Shown: piece after piece, positions 13,012 through 19,765 of the stretch
How positions within the stretch are numbered: position 1 is the first letter of the stretch
Layout: each line of letters opens with the position of its first letter
IMG/VR virus record: IMGVR_UViG_3300042458_000225
Location: 1-24,622 of that record
DNA length: 24,622 bases
Origin: a virus
Strand: one strand, 5' to 3'
The notes under the pieces: generated by a model
The model's database searches: none
Told to the model about the DNA's origin: nothing
The model's input: the letters and a program-made list of their open reading frames with translations, nothing else
Position numbers and translations under genes: made by a program

Positions 13012-14007
13012 ATGGCTGAAGAAAACAAACGTCAGCCAGATGTCGAACTAGACACTGATGACGCAAAAGAGACAACCATACAACTTGAGGAAAAGAAGGA
13101 AGAAAAAGACAAAAGACCAAATCTAAATCTAGGAGAAGTAGATTTAGAATATACAGATTACAGTCAAAATAAAAAAGAAAAGATTGATATATCTGTAGAA
13201 GAAAAAGAAGAGATAAAAGCAGACAAACCTGCTGATCAAGAAGATCTATCTTCTTTTAGTGATTCTGTTCAAAAAAGAATAGATAAGCTTACTCGTAAAA
13301 TGCGTGAAGCAGAAAGACGAGAACAAGCAGCGCTTGATTACGCTCAAGGTTTACAAAAAAAGTACACCGATGCTCAAAAAAAATATCAAGAAATAGATGA
13401 TAGTTATATTAAACAGTATGACGCTAGAATAGATGCTGAAAAAGATACTGTTAAAAAGAAACTAAAAGATGCTATCGAATCTCAGGACGCAGAAGCAATC
13501 ATATCTGCTAATGAAGAACTTTCTAGATTAATTGTTGAGAAAGAAAGAGCTAAAGTATCTATAGCAGCAAAAGAAAGACAGAAAAAAGATACAGAACAAA
13601 ACGAAAAAGAAGCTCAAAATGTTGAACAAAATCAACAGGTTGAAAGAAAAGCAGTAGCACCAAGTACTAAGGCTAAAAAGTGGGCTGAGGACAATACTTG
13701 GTTTGGAAGCGATGAATACATGACTAATACAGCGTTTCAAGTTCATGAAAAACTACAAAGTGAAGGGTTTGACCTGGACAGTGACGAGTATTATAATGAA
13801 ATCAACAAACAGATGAGGGATATTTATCCTCATAAGTTTGCTGAAGATAAGCAAGAACAGAGAAAGCCCGTCCAAACTGTTGCCTCTGCAAATAGAGGAA
13901 AAACTGGACGCAGAACTGTGAAACTCACCAAGTCGCAGGTTGCTATTGCAAAAAAATTAGGGGTGCCACTAGAAGAATACGCAAAATACGTGAAGGAGGC
14001 AAATTAG
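13012..14007 (+). CDS. Scaffolding protein (331 aa)
   Basis: ATG 13012 follows GGAG (13003-13006). The protein is highly charged and low in aromatics: an acidic N-terminus to about residue 75, then a long helical coiled coil (RIDKLTRKMREAERREQAAL, YTDAQKKYQEIDDSYIKQYD, SANEELSRLIVEKERAKVSI) to about 230, and a compact C-terminus with LTKSQVAIAKKLGVPLEEYA. Such a C-terminal element binds coat protein in phage scaffolds, and this LTxxQVAIAKxLGVPLEEYA version recurs in marine-phage scaffolds as I know them. Its place between portal and capsid is the classic one. It guides prohead assembly and leaves or is digested before packaging; no protease gene is seen here. Confidence 0.85.
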   Translation: MAEENKRQPDVELDTDDAKETTIQLEEKKEEKDKRPNLNLGEVDLEYTDYSQNKKEKIDISVEEKEEIKADKPADQEDLSSFSDSVQKRIDKLTRKMREAERREQAALDYAQGLQKKYTDAQKKYQEIDDSYIKQYDARIDAEKDTVKKKLKDAIESQDAEAIISANEELSRLIVEKERAKVSIAAKERQKKDTEQNEKEAQNVEQNQQVERKAVAPSTKAKKWAEDNTWFGSDEYMTNTAFQVHEKLQSEGFDLDSDEYYNEINKQMRDIYPHKFAEDKQEQRKPVQTVASANRGKTGRRTVKLTKSQVAIAKKLGVPLEEYAKYVKEAN

Positions 14008-14008
14008 T

Positions 14009-14479
14009 ATGAGCGAAGAAATAAAAAAGACTTCACGCAACTCAGAGTTGAGGTCTAAGGACAAGAGAAAAACTCAATGGGTTCTACCATCTAACTTAGA
14101 TGCACCACCCGCGCCTGAAGGTTATAAACACCGATGGCTTAGAGCAGAAGCAGGAGGTTTCGTGGACACAGCAAATATGTCTAAGAAACTTAGAGAAGGA
14201 TATGAACTAGTTAGGGCTGAAGAATTAAAAGAACTAATTGGTGATAATGAATATCCTGTAGTTTCTGAAGGTAAACATTCGGGGGTAATTGGAGTTGGAG
14301 GCCTTGTGCTGGCAAGGATACCGATCGAGATTATTAAGCAGCGATCTGCATACTTTAATAGAAAAAGTACGGATCAAATTCAAGCTGTAGATAATGATCT
14401 TATGAAGGAACAGCGACCAGAGATGCCGATTAATATTAGTCGACAATCTCGTGTAACTTTTGGTGGTAACAAGAAATAA
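14009..14479 (+). CDS. Conserved protein between scaffold and capsid (156 aa)
   Basis: ATG 14009 has a strong AAGGAGG (13993-13999). Visible segments: WVLPSNLDAPPAPEGYKHRW, LRAEAGGFVDTANMSKKLRE, GYELVRAEEL, then GVIGVGGLVLARIPIEIIKQ, RSAYFNRKSTDQIQAVDNDL and a Met/Pro-rich end. This protein recurs at the same place in marine phages as far as I recall, with no known function. A beta-rich middle and helical end would suit a head-assembly or minor capsid protein. No protease motif was seen. It is co-transcribed with the scaffold (one base between stop and start codons). Confidence 0.75.
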   Translation: MSEEIKKTSRNSELRSKDKRKTQWVLPSNLDAPPAPEGYKHRWLRAEAGGFVDTANMSKKLREGYELVRAEELKELIGDNEYPVVSEGKHSGVIGVGGLVLARIPIEIIKQRSAYFNRKSTDQIQAVDNDLMKEQRPEMPINISRQSRVTFGGNKK

Positions 14480-14484
14480 TTTTT

Positions 14485-14511
14485 TTGTAAAACCATCCAA
14501 AAAAATATAAA
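14485..14511 (+). promoter_or_regulatory. Weak possible promoter before the decoration/capsid genes
   Basis: TTGTAA (14485-14490) and TATAAA (14506-14511) are 15 bases apart, shorter than ideal, in a 55-base AT-rich gap. This could boost transcription of the abundant decoration and capsid proteins, but AT-rich DNA gives such matches by chance. Confidence 0.25.
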
Positions 14512-14534
14512 CTAAAAAATGGAGAAAATAAAAA

Positions 14535-15113
14535 ATGCCTAACACACTTGAAAGATTTGGTTTAAGACCAAGTCGTCAATTAAACGGTAGTCCATTTATT
14601 AACGCACAGAACAGATATAGAATCGCGTCTGGCAACTCAACTGCTATTTTCCAAGGAGATTTGGTAACACCACTTTCTTCTGGAACAATAACTAGATATG
14701 TTGCTAACACTTCTAATGTTGTTGTGGGTGTTTTTAATGGCTGTTTTTATACAGATCCAACAACTCAAAAACCAACGTTTAGTAACTTCTATCCAACATC
14801 TACAAATGCATCAGACATTACTGCATTCGTAATAGATGGTCCGGATACAGTATATGAAGTAAATGCTAACGCTGTTTTTGCTGTTGCTGATTTGTTTCAA
14901 AACTACTCAGTAAACAATGTAACAGGAAGCACTCAGACAGGTATATCTTTAGTACAATTAGATGTAGCTCAATCTGGGACAGCTGGAACTTATGTGGTTC
15001 AAGCAATTGATATCTCACAAGATCCAAATAACAGTGACGTTGCGACATCGAACGCGAATATTATGGTTAGAATTAATAACCATTTCTATCGCCAAGGTGG
15101 AACAGGTCTATAA
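14535..15113 (+). CDS. Probable head decoration protein (192 aa)
   Basis: ATG 14535 follows TGGAGAAAA (14520-14528). The protein is beta-rich with few charged residues: LERFGLRPSRQLNGSPFINA, RYRIASGNSTAIFQGDLVTP, then VVVGVFNGCFYTDPTTQKPT, VYEVNANAVFAVADLFQNYS and IMVRINNHFYRQGG. The opening 'FGxRPxRxLNGSPxxxxxNxY.I.......FxGD.V' pattern marks a family that sits directly before the capsid gene in marine phages, probably trimers stabilising the capsid surface like lambda gpD. This is inference from position, length and composition. No signal peptide is present. Confidence 0.75.
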   Translation: MPNTLERFGLRPSRQLNGSPFINAQNRYRIASGNSTAIFQGDLVTPLSSGTITRYVANTSNVVVGVFNGCFYTDPTTQKPTFSNFYPTSTNASDITAFVIDGPDTVYEVNANAVFAVADLFQNYSVNNVTGSTQTGISLVQLDVAQSGTAGTYVVQAIDISQDPNNSDVATSNANIMVRINNHFYRQGGTGL

Positions 15114-15127
15114 TAGGAGAATAAATA

Positions 15128-16039
15128 ATGGCTATATCACGATCACAACTAGTTAAAGAACTAGAGCCAGGATTGAATGCACTATTCGGCCTGGAATACA
15201 GTAGATACGAGAACGAGCACGCTGAAATCTTTATAACTGAAACTTCTGACAGAGCGTTTGAAGAAGAAGTTATGTTAACAGGTTTTAACGGTGCTGAAGT
15301 TAAACAAGAAGGTGCTCCAGTAGTATTCGATCAAGCTTCTGAAGCATATACTTCAAGATACACTCATGAAACAATCGCATTAGCGTTTGCTATCACTGAG
15401 GAAGCTATTGAAGATAACCTTTACGATAGACTTGCATCTCGTTATACAAGAGCGTTAGCTAGATCAATGGCTAACACTAAACAAGTTAAAGCAGCAGCTG
15501 TATTAAACAATGCGTTTAATTCAAGCTTTACAGGTGGGGACGGAAAAGAGCTTATTGCTACTGATCACCCTCTTGCTAACGGTGGAACTTTCAGTAATGA
15601 ACTTGCTACTGCAGCTGACCTTAACGAAACATCACTAGAGCAATCATTAATCGACATCGCAGCGTTTGTTGACGAAAGAGGATTAAGAATCGCTATCCAA
15701 GGTAGAAAATTGATAGTTCCAAAAGAATTACAATTCACTGCGGAGAGAATCTTAAAAACTCCTTTAAGAACAGCAACAGCTGATAACGATATCAATGCAA
15801 TCAAAAATATGGGAATGATTCCAGAAGGTTATAGAGTTAACCACTTCTTAACTGATACTGACGCATTCTTCATTATGACTGATGCTCCAAATGGTCTAAA
15901 ACACTTTGTAAGATCGCCAATTAAAACTGCGATTGAAGGTGATTTCGACACAGGTAACGTTAGATTCAAAGCTAGAGAGAGATACGTATTCGGATTCTCT
16001 GACCCTAGAGGAATCTTCGGATCACCAGGAGCTGCATAA
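15128..16039 (+). CDS. Major capsid protein (303 aa)
   Basis: ATG 15128 follows AGGAG (15115-15119). The protein has the order of an HK97-fold capsid with a helical N-terminus (SQLVKELEPGLNALFGLEYS), an E-loop-like region (VMLTGFNGAEVKQEGAPVVF), a long spine helix (FAITEEAIEDNLYDRLASRY, then TRALARSMANTKQVKAAAVL) and an A-domain with HPLANGGTFSN, GLRIAIQGRKLIVPKELQF and AIKNMGMIPEGYRVNHFL. The end (FKARERYVFGFSDPRGIFGS) is typical. It resembles the capsid group sometimes annotated as Mu gpT-like. Its codons (AAC, GAC, GCG, TTC among AT-rich neighbours) are more even than nearby genes, suiting high expression. The intrinsic terminator follows at 16062. Confidence 0.93.
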   Translation: MAISRSQLVKELEPGLNALFGLEYSRYENEHAEIFITETSDRAFEEEVMLTGFNGAEVKQEGAPVVFDQASEAYTSRYTHETIALAFAITEEAIEDNLYDRLASRYTRALARSMANTKQVKAAAVLNNAFNSSFTGGDGKELIATDHPLANGGTFSNELATAADLNETSLEQSLIDIAAFVDERGLRIAIQGRKLIVPKELQFTAERILKTPLRTATADNDINAIKNMGMIPEGYRVNHFLTDTDAFFIMTDAPNGLKHFVRSPIKTAIEGDFDTGNVRFKARERYVFGFSDPRGIFGSPGAA

Positions 16040-16061
16040 TACGTTAATTAAGTAGTTCAAT

Positions 16062-16097
16062 AAAAGGGGCTAGAGTTTACTCTGGCCCCTTTTTCTT
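16062..16097 (+). terminator. Intrinsic terminator after major capsid gene
   Basis: AAAAGGGGCTAGAG (16062-16075) pairs with CTCTGGCCCCTTTT (16080-16093) across loop TTTA, a 14-bp stem with one G-U pair, followed by TCTTTT. This is a textbook Rho-independent terminator 22 bases after the capsid stop. Confidence 0.92.
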
Positions 16098-16119
16098 TTA
16101 TAATAATAAATAATCTAGA

Positions 16120-16183
16120 TATAATTAGTTTTGTAGACTGGCTAGACAGACGGTATAGAGACTACAGAGCTTAACCACTATAC
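16120..16183 (+). promoter_or_regulatory. Promoter -10 and structured leader before 16195
   Basis: A consensus TATAAT (16120-16125) lies just after the terminator; the -35 at the right distance (TTTATA, 16097-16102) is weak. The leader then carries TGGCTAGACAGAC (16139-16151), 11 of 13 like TGGCTAGCCAGTC at 490-502 in the P1 leader, and a small stem GTATAG/CTATAC (16153-16158/16178-16183) just before the GGGAG ribosome site. From memory, similar leaders precede structural genes in related marine phages. It should drive the long 16195-24622 unit. Confidence 0.5.
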
Positions 16184-16194
16184 GGGAGAATAAT

Positions 16195-16710
16195 ATGGGA
16201 CAAACAACTTTTTCAGGACCAGTAAAATCTTTAGCAGGTTTTATTAGTGCTGGAGTATCAAACTCAGTAACAACAGCAGTAGGTGCAACATTAACTGTTG
16301 CAGATAATGCTGGAAAACAAATCTATTACACAAGCACAGCAGCAGCAACTTTTACTTTACCAGCTGTAAATACAACTGCACCAAGTGATCCAACTGATCC
16401 AAATCAAGCAAATAATTATGGTGCAACTTTTGATTTTGTACTTTCAACAACAGTAACAGGTAATTTTGTAGTACAAGTAGCAAATGCTTCTGATACTATA
16501 GTAGGAACAGCCATTCTTGGTTCTGGAACTACAGCATTAGTATTTAGCACAGCAACTGCATCTGACACTATTACTTTAAGTGGTACAACTACAGGTGGAG
16601 TAGGCGGAGCAACTATTACTGCTACAGTAGTAGGAGCTAACAGATACAAAGTTAATGTAGTATCTGGAGCTACAGGAGCAGTAGCAACACCTTTTAGTGC
16701 TGCAGTATAA
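16195..16710 (+). CDS. Beta-rich structural protein (171 aa)
   Basis: ATG 16195 follows GGGAG (16184-16188). The protein is almost free of Lys, Arg and Glu and very rich in Thr, Val, Ala and Gly: TTFSGPVKSLAGFISAG, NAGKQIYYTSTAAATFTLPA, FDFVLSTTVTGNFVVQVANA and GTAILGSGTTALVFSTATAS. The TFSGPVxSxxGF start is a recurrent one in marine phages. The pattern is of a beta-sandwich surface or decoration protein. As the first gene after a strong terminator and new promoter it is probably abundant. A head fibre or virion surface protein is my best guess. Confidence 0.75.
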   Translation: MGQTTFSGPVKSLAGFISAGVSNSVTTAVGATLTVADNAGKQIYYTSTAAATFTLPAVNTTAPSDPTDPNQANNYGATFDFVLSTTVTGNFVVQVANASDTIVGTAILGSGTTALVFSTATASDTITLSGTTTGGVGGATITATVVGANRYKVNVVSGATGAVATPFSAAV

Positions 16711-16719
16711 TTAATTTAT

Positions 16720-16747
16720 TTTAAGGAGCTCTTCGGGGCTCCTTAAA
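16720..16747 (+). terminator. UUCG-capped hairpin
   Basis: TTTAAGGAGCTC (16720-16731) pairs with GGGCTCCTTAAA (16736-16747) over the very stable tetraloop TTCG, with one wobble pair. No T-run follows; TACTAAGGAG leads straight into the next ribosome site. It may be a partial terminator or an RNase-resistant 3' end that sets the dose of the 16195 gene above those downstream. Confidence 0.6.
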
Positions 16748-16762
16748 TACTAAGGAGTAAAA

Positions 16763-17098
16763 ATGAAATCAGATGTAAAACCAGTCATATGTGCTAGTAC
16801 ATCATCTAATGCAGTATTGTTTACTGGTCCTACAAGACTTAGAGGATTCATGATTCAATCTACTGGTACTTCTGGAACAGCTATTATTAATGGTTTAGCA
16901 AATGCTTCCACTGTTAGTTCATCAGTTAATACACAAGTTTATATTCCAGTCCAAGTTGGAGCTGGTGGAACTGAGACATTAAATCTTCCAGAAGATGGAG
17001 TTTTATTTGCTCAAAGAGGTGGAGTAGGAATCATTGATGGTATTGGAGTTACTGGAAACACAAGTGCTTTAACTATTACACTATTTATAGATAAATAA
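16763..17098 (+). CDS. Small beta-rich structural protein (111 aa)
   Basis: ATG 16763 follows TAAGGAG (16751-16757) just after the UUCG hairpin. The product is a compact beta protein: MKSDVKPVICASTSSNAVLF, then RLRGFMIQSTGTSGTAIING, VYIPVQVGAGGTETLNLPED and GVLFAQRGGVGIIDGI. This looks like a single jelly-roll or Ig-like domain. The pattern resembles small virion proteins that come in tandem after the capsid gene in marine phages. No signal peptide or catalytic motif. It overlaps the next gene as TAATG. Structural role inferred from position and composition. Confidence 0.7.
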   Translation: MKSDVKPVICASTSSNAVLFTGPTRLRGFMIQSTGTSGTAIINGLANASTVSSSVNTQVYIPVQVGAGGTETLNLPEDGVLFAQRGGVGIIDGIGVTGNTSALTITLFIDK

Positions 17099-17439
17099 TG
17101 ATTCAAGAAGATATTCTTGATTATCAAGAGTCAGTAATGCAGCTCGTTTCAGGAATGAAACGTGGTGGCGATGTAATGCCAGCTAGAAATAAGAAAAATT
17201 TTAGACCTACAGAAAAAGGCGCTGGAATGACTCGCGCGGGCGTGCAGGCGTACAGGCGCGCGAACCCTGGTTCAAAATTATCTACAGCAGTTACAGGTAA
17301 AGTTAAACCAGGAAGTAAGTCAGCTAAGAGAAGAAAATCTTATTGTGCAAGATCTGCCGGTCAAATGAAAATGTTTCCAGGAGCAGCCAAAGATCCTAAC
17401 TCAAGATTGCGCCAAGCTAGACGTAGATGGAAATGTTAG
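17098..17439 (+). CDS. Small basic Cys protein (113 aa), DUF6321-like
   Basis: ATG 17098 overlaps the previous stop. After a 30-residue N-terminus with a KRGGDVMPARNKK element, the protein carries GAGMTRAGVQAYRRANPGSK, LSTAVTGKVKPGSKSAKRRK, SYCARSAGQMKMFP and DPNSRLRQARRRWKC at the end. The 'S(Y/F)CARSAGQ' and terminal 'RRWKC' segments, each with a Cys, recur in a small basic phage family that I recall as DUF6321; that name needs a search. The protein is likely to bind nucleic acid or metal. The codons at 17226-17263 are strikingly GC-rich (CGCGCGGGCGTGCAGGCG) within an AT-rich gene. Confidence 0.8.
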   Translation: MIQEDILDYQESVMQLVSGMKRGGDVMPARNKKNFRPTEKGAGMTRAGVQAYRRANPGSKLSTAVTGKVKPGSKSAKRRKSYCARSAGQMKMFPGAAKDPNSRLRQARRRWKC

Positions 17440-17457
17440 TTAAAGTTCCGTTTATAA

Positions 17458-17859
17458 ATGGAAAAAAATAATTTATTAGTTCACAAACATTTAATTGTTC
17501 GTGCTGAAGTTTATCGTCCACCCATGGACGAGGAGTTTCTTAGGCGATGGTTAAATGACTTCATTACAGAAATTGGAATGAAAGTTATGATGGGTCCTTA
17601 TGTTCAATATTCTAATATGGTTGGCAATCGTGGTATTACTGGTGCTGCTATTATAGAAACATCACATATTGTTATGCACGTATGGGACGAAGTACATCCT
17701 GCATTAATGCAATTTGATGTATATAGTTGTGGAGAATTTGATCCAGAAACTATATGTAATAAAATAGAAAAAGATTTCACAGTTCACAAAATTGAATACA
17801 AATTCCTTGATAGAGAGCATGATTTAAAGGAAATATTCAAATTGAAAGTAGCAGAATAG
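17458..17859 (+). CDS. speD: SpeD/AdoMet decarboxylase-like pyruvoyl protein (133 aa)
   Basis: The bacterial and archaeal S-adenosylmethionine decarboxylases make decarboxylated AdoMet for spermidine synthesis and self-cleave before a Ser to create a pyruvoyl cofactor. Here GAAIIETSHIVMHVWDE carries S69, H74 at the expected +5, and DVYSCGEFDPETI carries the catalytic Cys91, all in the family order. The residue before S69 is Thr, not the usual Glu, and the S-to-C gap is two residues longer than in short SpeD proteins. Size matches the class. ATG 17458 has no clear ribosome site. Phage speD genes are known from marine phages, and some SpeD homologues are reported to act on other amino acids, so the substrate should be left open. 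It probably tunes host polyamines during infection. Confidence 0.8.
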   Translation: MEKNNLLVHKHLIVRAEVYRPPMDEEFLRRWLNDFITEIGMKVMMGPYVQYSNMVGNRGITGAAIIETSHIVMHVWDEVHPALMQFDVYSCGEFDPETICNKIEKDFTVHKIEYKFLDREHDLKEIFKLKVAE

Positions 17860-17875
17860 TAGTATATAAACTACT
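17858..17875 (+). promoter_or_regulatory. Small hairpin between speD-like gene and next
   Basis: AGTAGT (17858-17863) pairs with ACTACT (17870-17875). The left arm includes part of the speD-like stop codon, and the right arm ends 6 bases before ATG 17882, which lacks a Shine-Dalgarno. It might influence initiation. Confidence 0.3.
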
Positions 17876-17881
17876 TGCTAT

Positions 17882-18544
17882 ATGTCATATTTAAATGCTA
17901 ACATACCTCCAATTTATTGTAAAATAAGAAGGGAATATTTATATGACTTACGAGAACATCATGGCGAAACTGAAGACTGTGTGGTCTTTGCTATTGCAAG
18001 CATTCCAGGGCGTGCAATCTTATTTCATGCTTTACTTACGAATGGTGCAATATATTGGAGGCTTCCTATCAGTGCTTTTCTTCAAGGAGGAAACAGCGGT
18101 GTTGTGCATAGCACACAGATGGAATCTCCAGATCTCGAAGATCTTGAGCTATGGAATTCATTTAGTTATTATCCTTCTATTACTACTTTTGATTTTTTAA
18201 TCGGACAACGCTGTAAATATTTAGGTAAAGATAAAAAATTTATTCATGGGGAATATTTATTTACAATTGATTGGGCACATCCAGAACCTAATATCTTGGA
18301 TACTGAACATTCCGAAATTCCTGATCAACATAAGTGCGCACATATTTTGGCCCTTGATAACGGTAATTATGCAGCTCAGCCTAACAATCGTATTTTGTGG
18401 AACATTAGTAGTTTTACTACTTCTAAACATTGGCCAGATTATAAAGTTACAACTACAGAATGGAATGTTGAAAATAAAGGGTTTGTGACAGATGACACAG
18501 ACAATTTTTTCTATGATATAATGGATAAGGATAAAAAAATATGA
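17882..18544 (+). CDS. Conserved marine-phage protein of unknown function (220 aa)
   Basis: ATG 17882 begins MSYLNANIPPIYCKIRREYL. Further segments: CVVFAIASIPGRAILFHALL, TNGAIYWRLPISAFL, LELWNSFSYYPSITTFDFL, GEYLFTIDWAHPEPNILDTE, HKCAHILALDNGNYAAQPNN, then RILWNISSF and TEWNVENKGFVTDDTDNFFY. These match my memory of a conserved 200-230 residue protein found near structural genes of marine phages, with no assigned function. Soluble, mixed alpha/beta, rich in Trp/Tyr, with conserved His and Cys (HKCAH) that could bind metal. There is no Shine-Dalgarno. It ends overlapping the next ATG as ATGA. A virion-associated or host-modifying role cannot be told apart. Confidence 0.8.
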   Translation: MSYLNANIPPIYCKIRREYLYDLREHHGETEDCVVFAIASIPGRAILFHALLTNGAIYWRLPISAFLQGGNSGVVHSTQMESPDLEDLELWNSFSYYPSITTFDFLIGQRCKYLGKDKKFIHGEYLFTIDWAHPEPNILDTEHSEIPDQHKCAHILALDNGNYAAQPNNRILWNISSFTTSKHWPDYKVTTTEWNVENKGFVTDDTDNFFYDIMDKDKKI

Positions 18545-18891
18545 GCAGTGAATTTAAATTAAGCGACCAAACAAGTGTAGCACTACCGATTAAAAATATA
18601 GTTGCTATTGTATCTGCTATTGTTGTAGCAGTATGGACGTATTTTGGTATTGTTGAAAGATTAAATAGAATAGAGACTAATGAGAAATTAATGGCTCAAG
18701 ATCTTCTTAAAAAAGCAGATCAAACTCCAAAAAACCAAGAATTATTTATGTTGATTGAGTATCAAGCTAAAACAATAGAAAAACATACAAAACAATTAGA
18801 GGAAAATGTTCACACTAAAGTATTAATATCTCAATTAGAAAAGAAAGTAGATAAATTAGAAAAAGAATTAGATACCGTAAGAGGTAAATAA
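18541..18891 (+). CDS. Membrane-anchored coiled-coil protein (116 aa), i-spanin-like candidate
   Basis: ATG 18541 overlaps the previous stop. Residues about 17-38 (IKNIVAIVSAIVVAVWTYFG) form one membrane segment after a short polar N-terminus. The rest is a long coiled coil (VERLNRIETNEKLMAQDLL, IEYQAKTIEKHTKQLEE, ISQLEKKVDKLEKELDTVR). This topology is shared by Rz-type inner-membrane spanins, small lysis-module proteins and some holins. Its place two genes before the glucosaminidase supports a lysis role. A lipoprotein partner is not adjacent; the 33-residue lipoprotein at 12056 is the only one seen. Confidence 0.7.
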   Translation: MSSEFKLSDQTSVALPIKNIVAIVSAIVVAVWTYFGIVERLNRIETNEKLMAQDLLKKADQTPKNQELFMLIEYQAKTIEKHTKQLEENVHTKVLISQLEKKVDKLEKELDTVRGK

Positions 18892-19106
18892 TGATAGAAG
18901 TAGTATTTGCATTATTAATGTATATGAATGGTAAACTAGAAGGCTATTCACCTAAAGCTAATGTTGCTGATTGCTTAGAACAAAAAAGAAAAGTAGAACG
19001 TGATGGTAATCCTAGTGTTACTTCATGGAGTTGTAAAGAAGTAAAAGCCATTATAGAAATAGATAAACATGGCATTAAAAGAATCAAAGAAGTTAAGCAA
19101 GATTAA
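18891..19106 (+). CDS. Small lysis-region protein (71 aa)
   Basis: ATG 18891 overlaps the previous TAA as TAATG. The N-terminal MIEVVFALLMYMNGK is hydrophobic but short, then EGYSPKANVADCLEQKRKVE, SVTSWSCKEVKAIIEIDKH and a basic end. The two Cys (in DCLEQKR and SWSCKEV) about 20 residues apart may form a disulphide if exported. The DCLEQKR...WSC pattern seems to recur in small marine-phage proteins beside lysis genes as I recall. Function unknown. Located between the coiled-coil membrane protein and the glucosaminidase. Confidence 0.7.
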   Translation: MIEVVFALLMYMNGKLEGYSPKANVADCLEQKRKVERDGNPSVTSWSCKEVKAIIEIDKHGIKRIKEVKQD

Positions 19107-19159
19107 TTGTATTAACAATCTGACAGTTGGATGCTGTCTCTCAAATCAATGTAAATGTT

Positions 19160-19765
19160 ATGACAATAAAGAGTATAGTAATAAAATATTTGATAGTAGC
19201 TCTTCTAGCGTTTGTATTAGGTACATTCTTTCCGAATCCAGTCGCCAAGAAGAAGACTGAATCGGCCACGATCGCCTGGGCGAAAAGTCTAGGTTTTGGT
19301 CCCCCGAGGTTTGAATATCGTAACAATGCAGAATTCATCACTTCCCTTAAAAAATGTATCGCCTACGTCAATTTTGATACTCCCACAAGAAAACAAGTAA
19401 ATACAGAACTAATAATAGCTCAAGCTATTGTTGAAAGTAATTATGGAACTTCACGTTTTGCTATTGAAGGAAATAACTTATTTGGTATAAGGGTATGGTC
19501 TAAAGAAGGTATGTTGCCTTATAGACAACCTGAATCAATAGATTGGCGAGTAAGAGTCTTTAAAACTAAGTGTGATTCTGTTAAATACTATATTGAAATT
19601 CTAAATACAAAAAAAGTGTATGCAGAATTTAGAAGAGTTAGAGAATTAACATTAAATAGGAACCCTATTGCAATGGCTAAAACATTAGATAATTTTTCTA
19701 CAAACAAAGAGTATGAAAAACATGTTATTGAGGTTATTATAAAATTAAGAAATGAATCTAAGTAA
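19160..19765 (+). CDS. Membrane-anchored Bax-like glucosaminidase (201 aa)
   Basis: This probably cleaves the glycan strand of peptidoglycan. ATG 19160 starts MTIKSIVIKYLIVALLAFVL, a signal-anchor segment (about 5-24); a longer frame to TTG 19127 is less likely. The enzymatic part has ELIIAQAIVESNYGTSRFAI with the candidate catalytic Glu92, then GNNLFGIRVWSKEGMLPYRQ, VRVFKTKCDSVKYYIEIL and NPIAMAKTLDNFSTNKEYEK, matching the Bax/glucosaminidase family (PF01832 type). The anchor suggests export without a cleaved signal, as in SAR endolysins. There is no ribosome site by eye, and the next lysin overlaps by 14 bases. Confidence 0.85.
   Translation: MTIKSIVIKYLIVALLAFVLGTFFPNPVAKKKTESATIAWAKSLGFGPPRFEYRNNAEFITSLKKCIAYVNFDTPTRKQVNTELIIAQAIVESNYGTSRFAIEGNNLFGIRVWSKEGMLPYRQPESIDWRVRVFKTKCDSVKYYIEILNTKKVYAEFRRVRELTLNRNPIAMAKTLDNFSTNKEYEKHVIEVIIKLRNESK

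Noticed and set aside
17943-18488. Hydrophobic frames at 17943-18200 and 18246-18488 on the + strand
   Set aside because: They lie in another frame inside the conserved 220-residue gene, and hydrophobicity arises from U-rich second positions.
19127-19159. TTG start for the glucosaminidase
   Set aside because: The extra residues precede a good signal-anchor start at ATG 19160; neither has a strong SD, so the choice is tentative.
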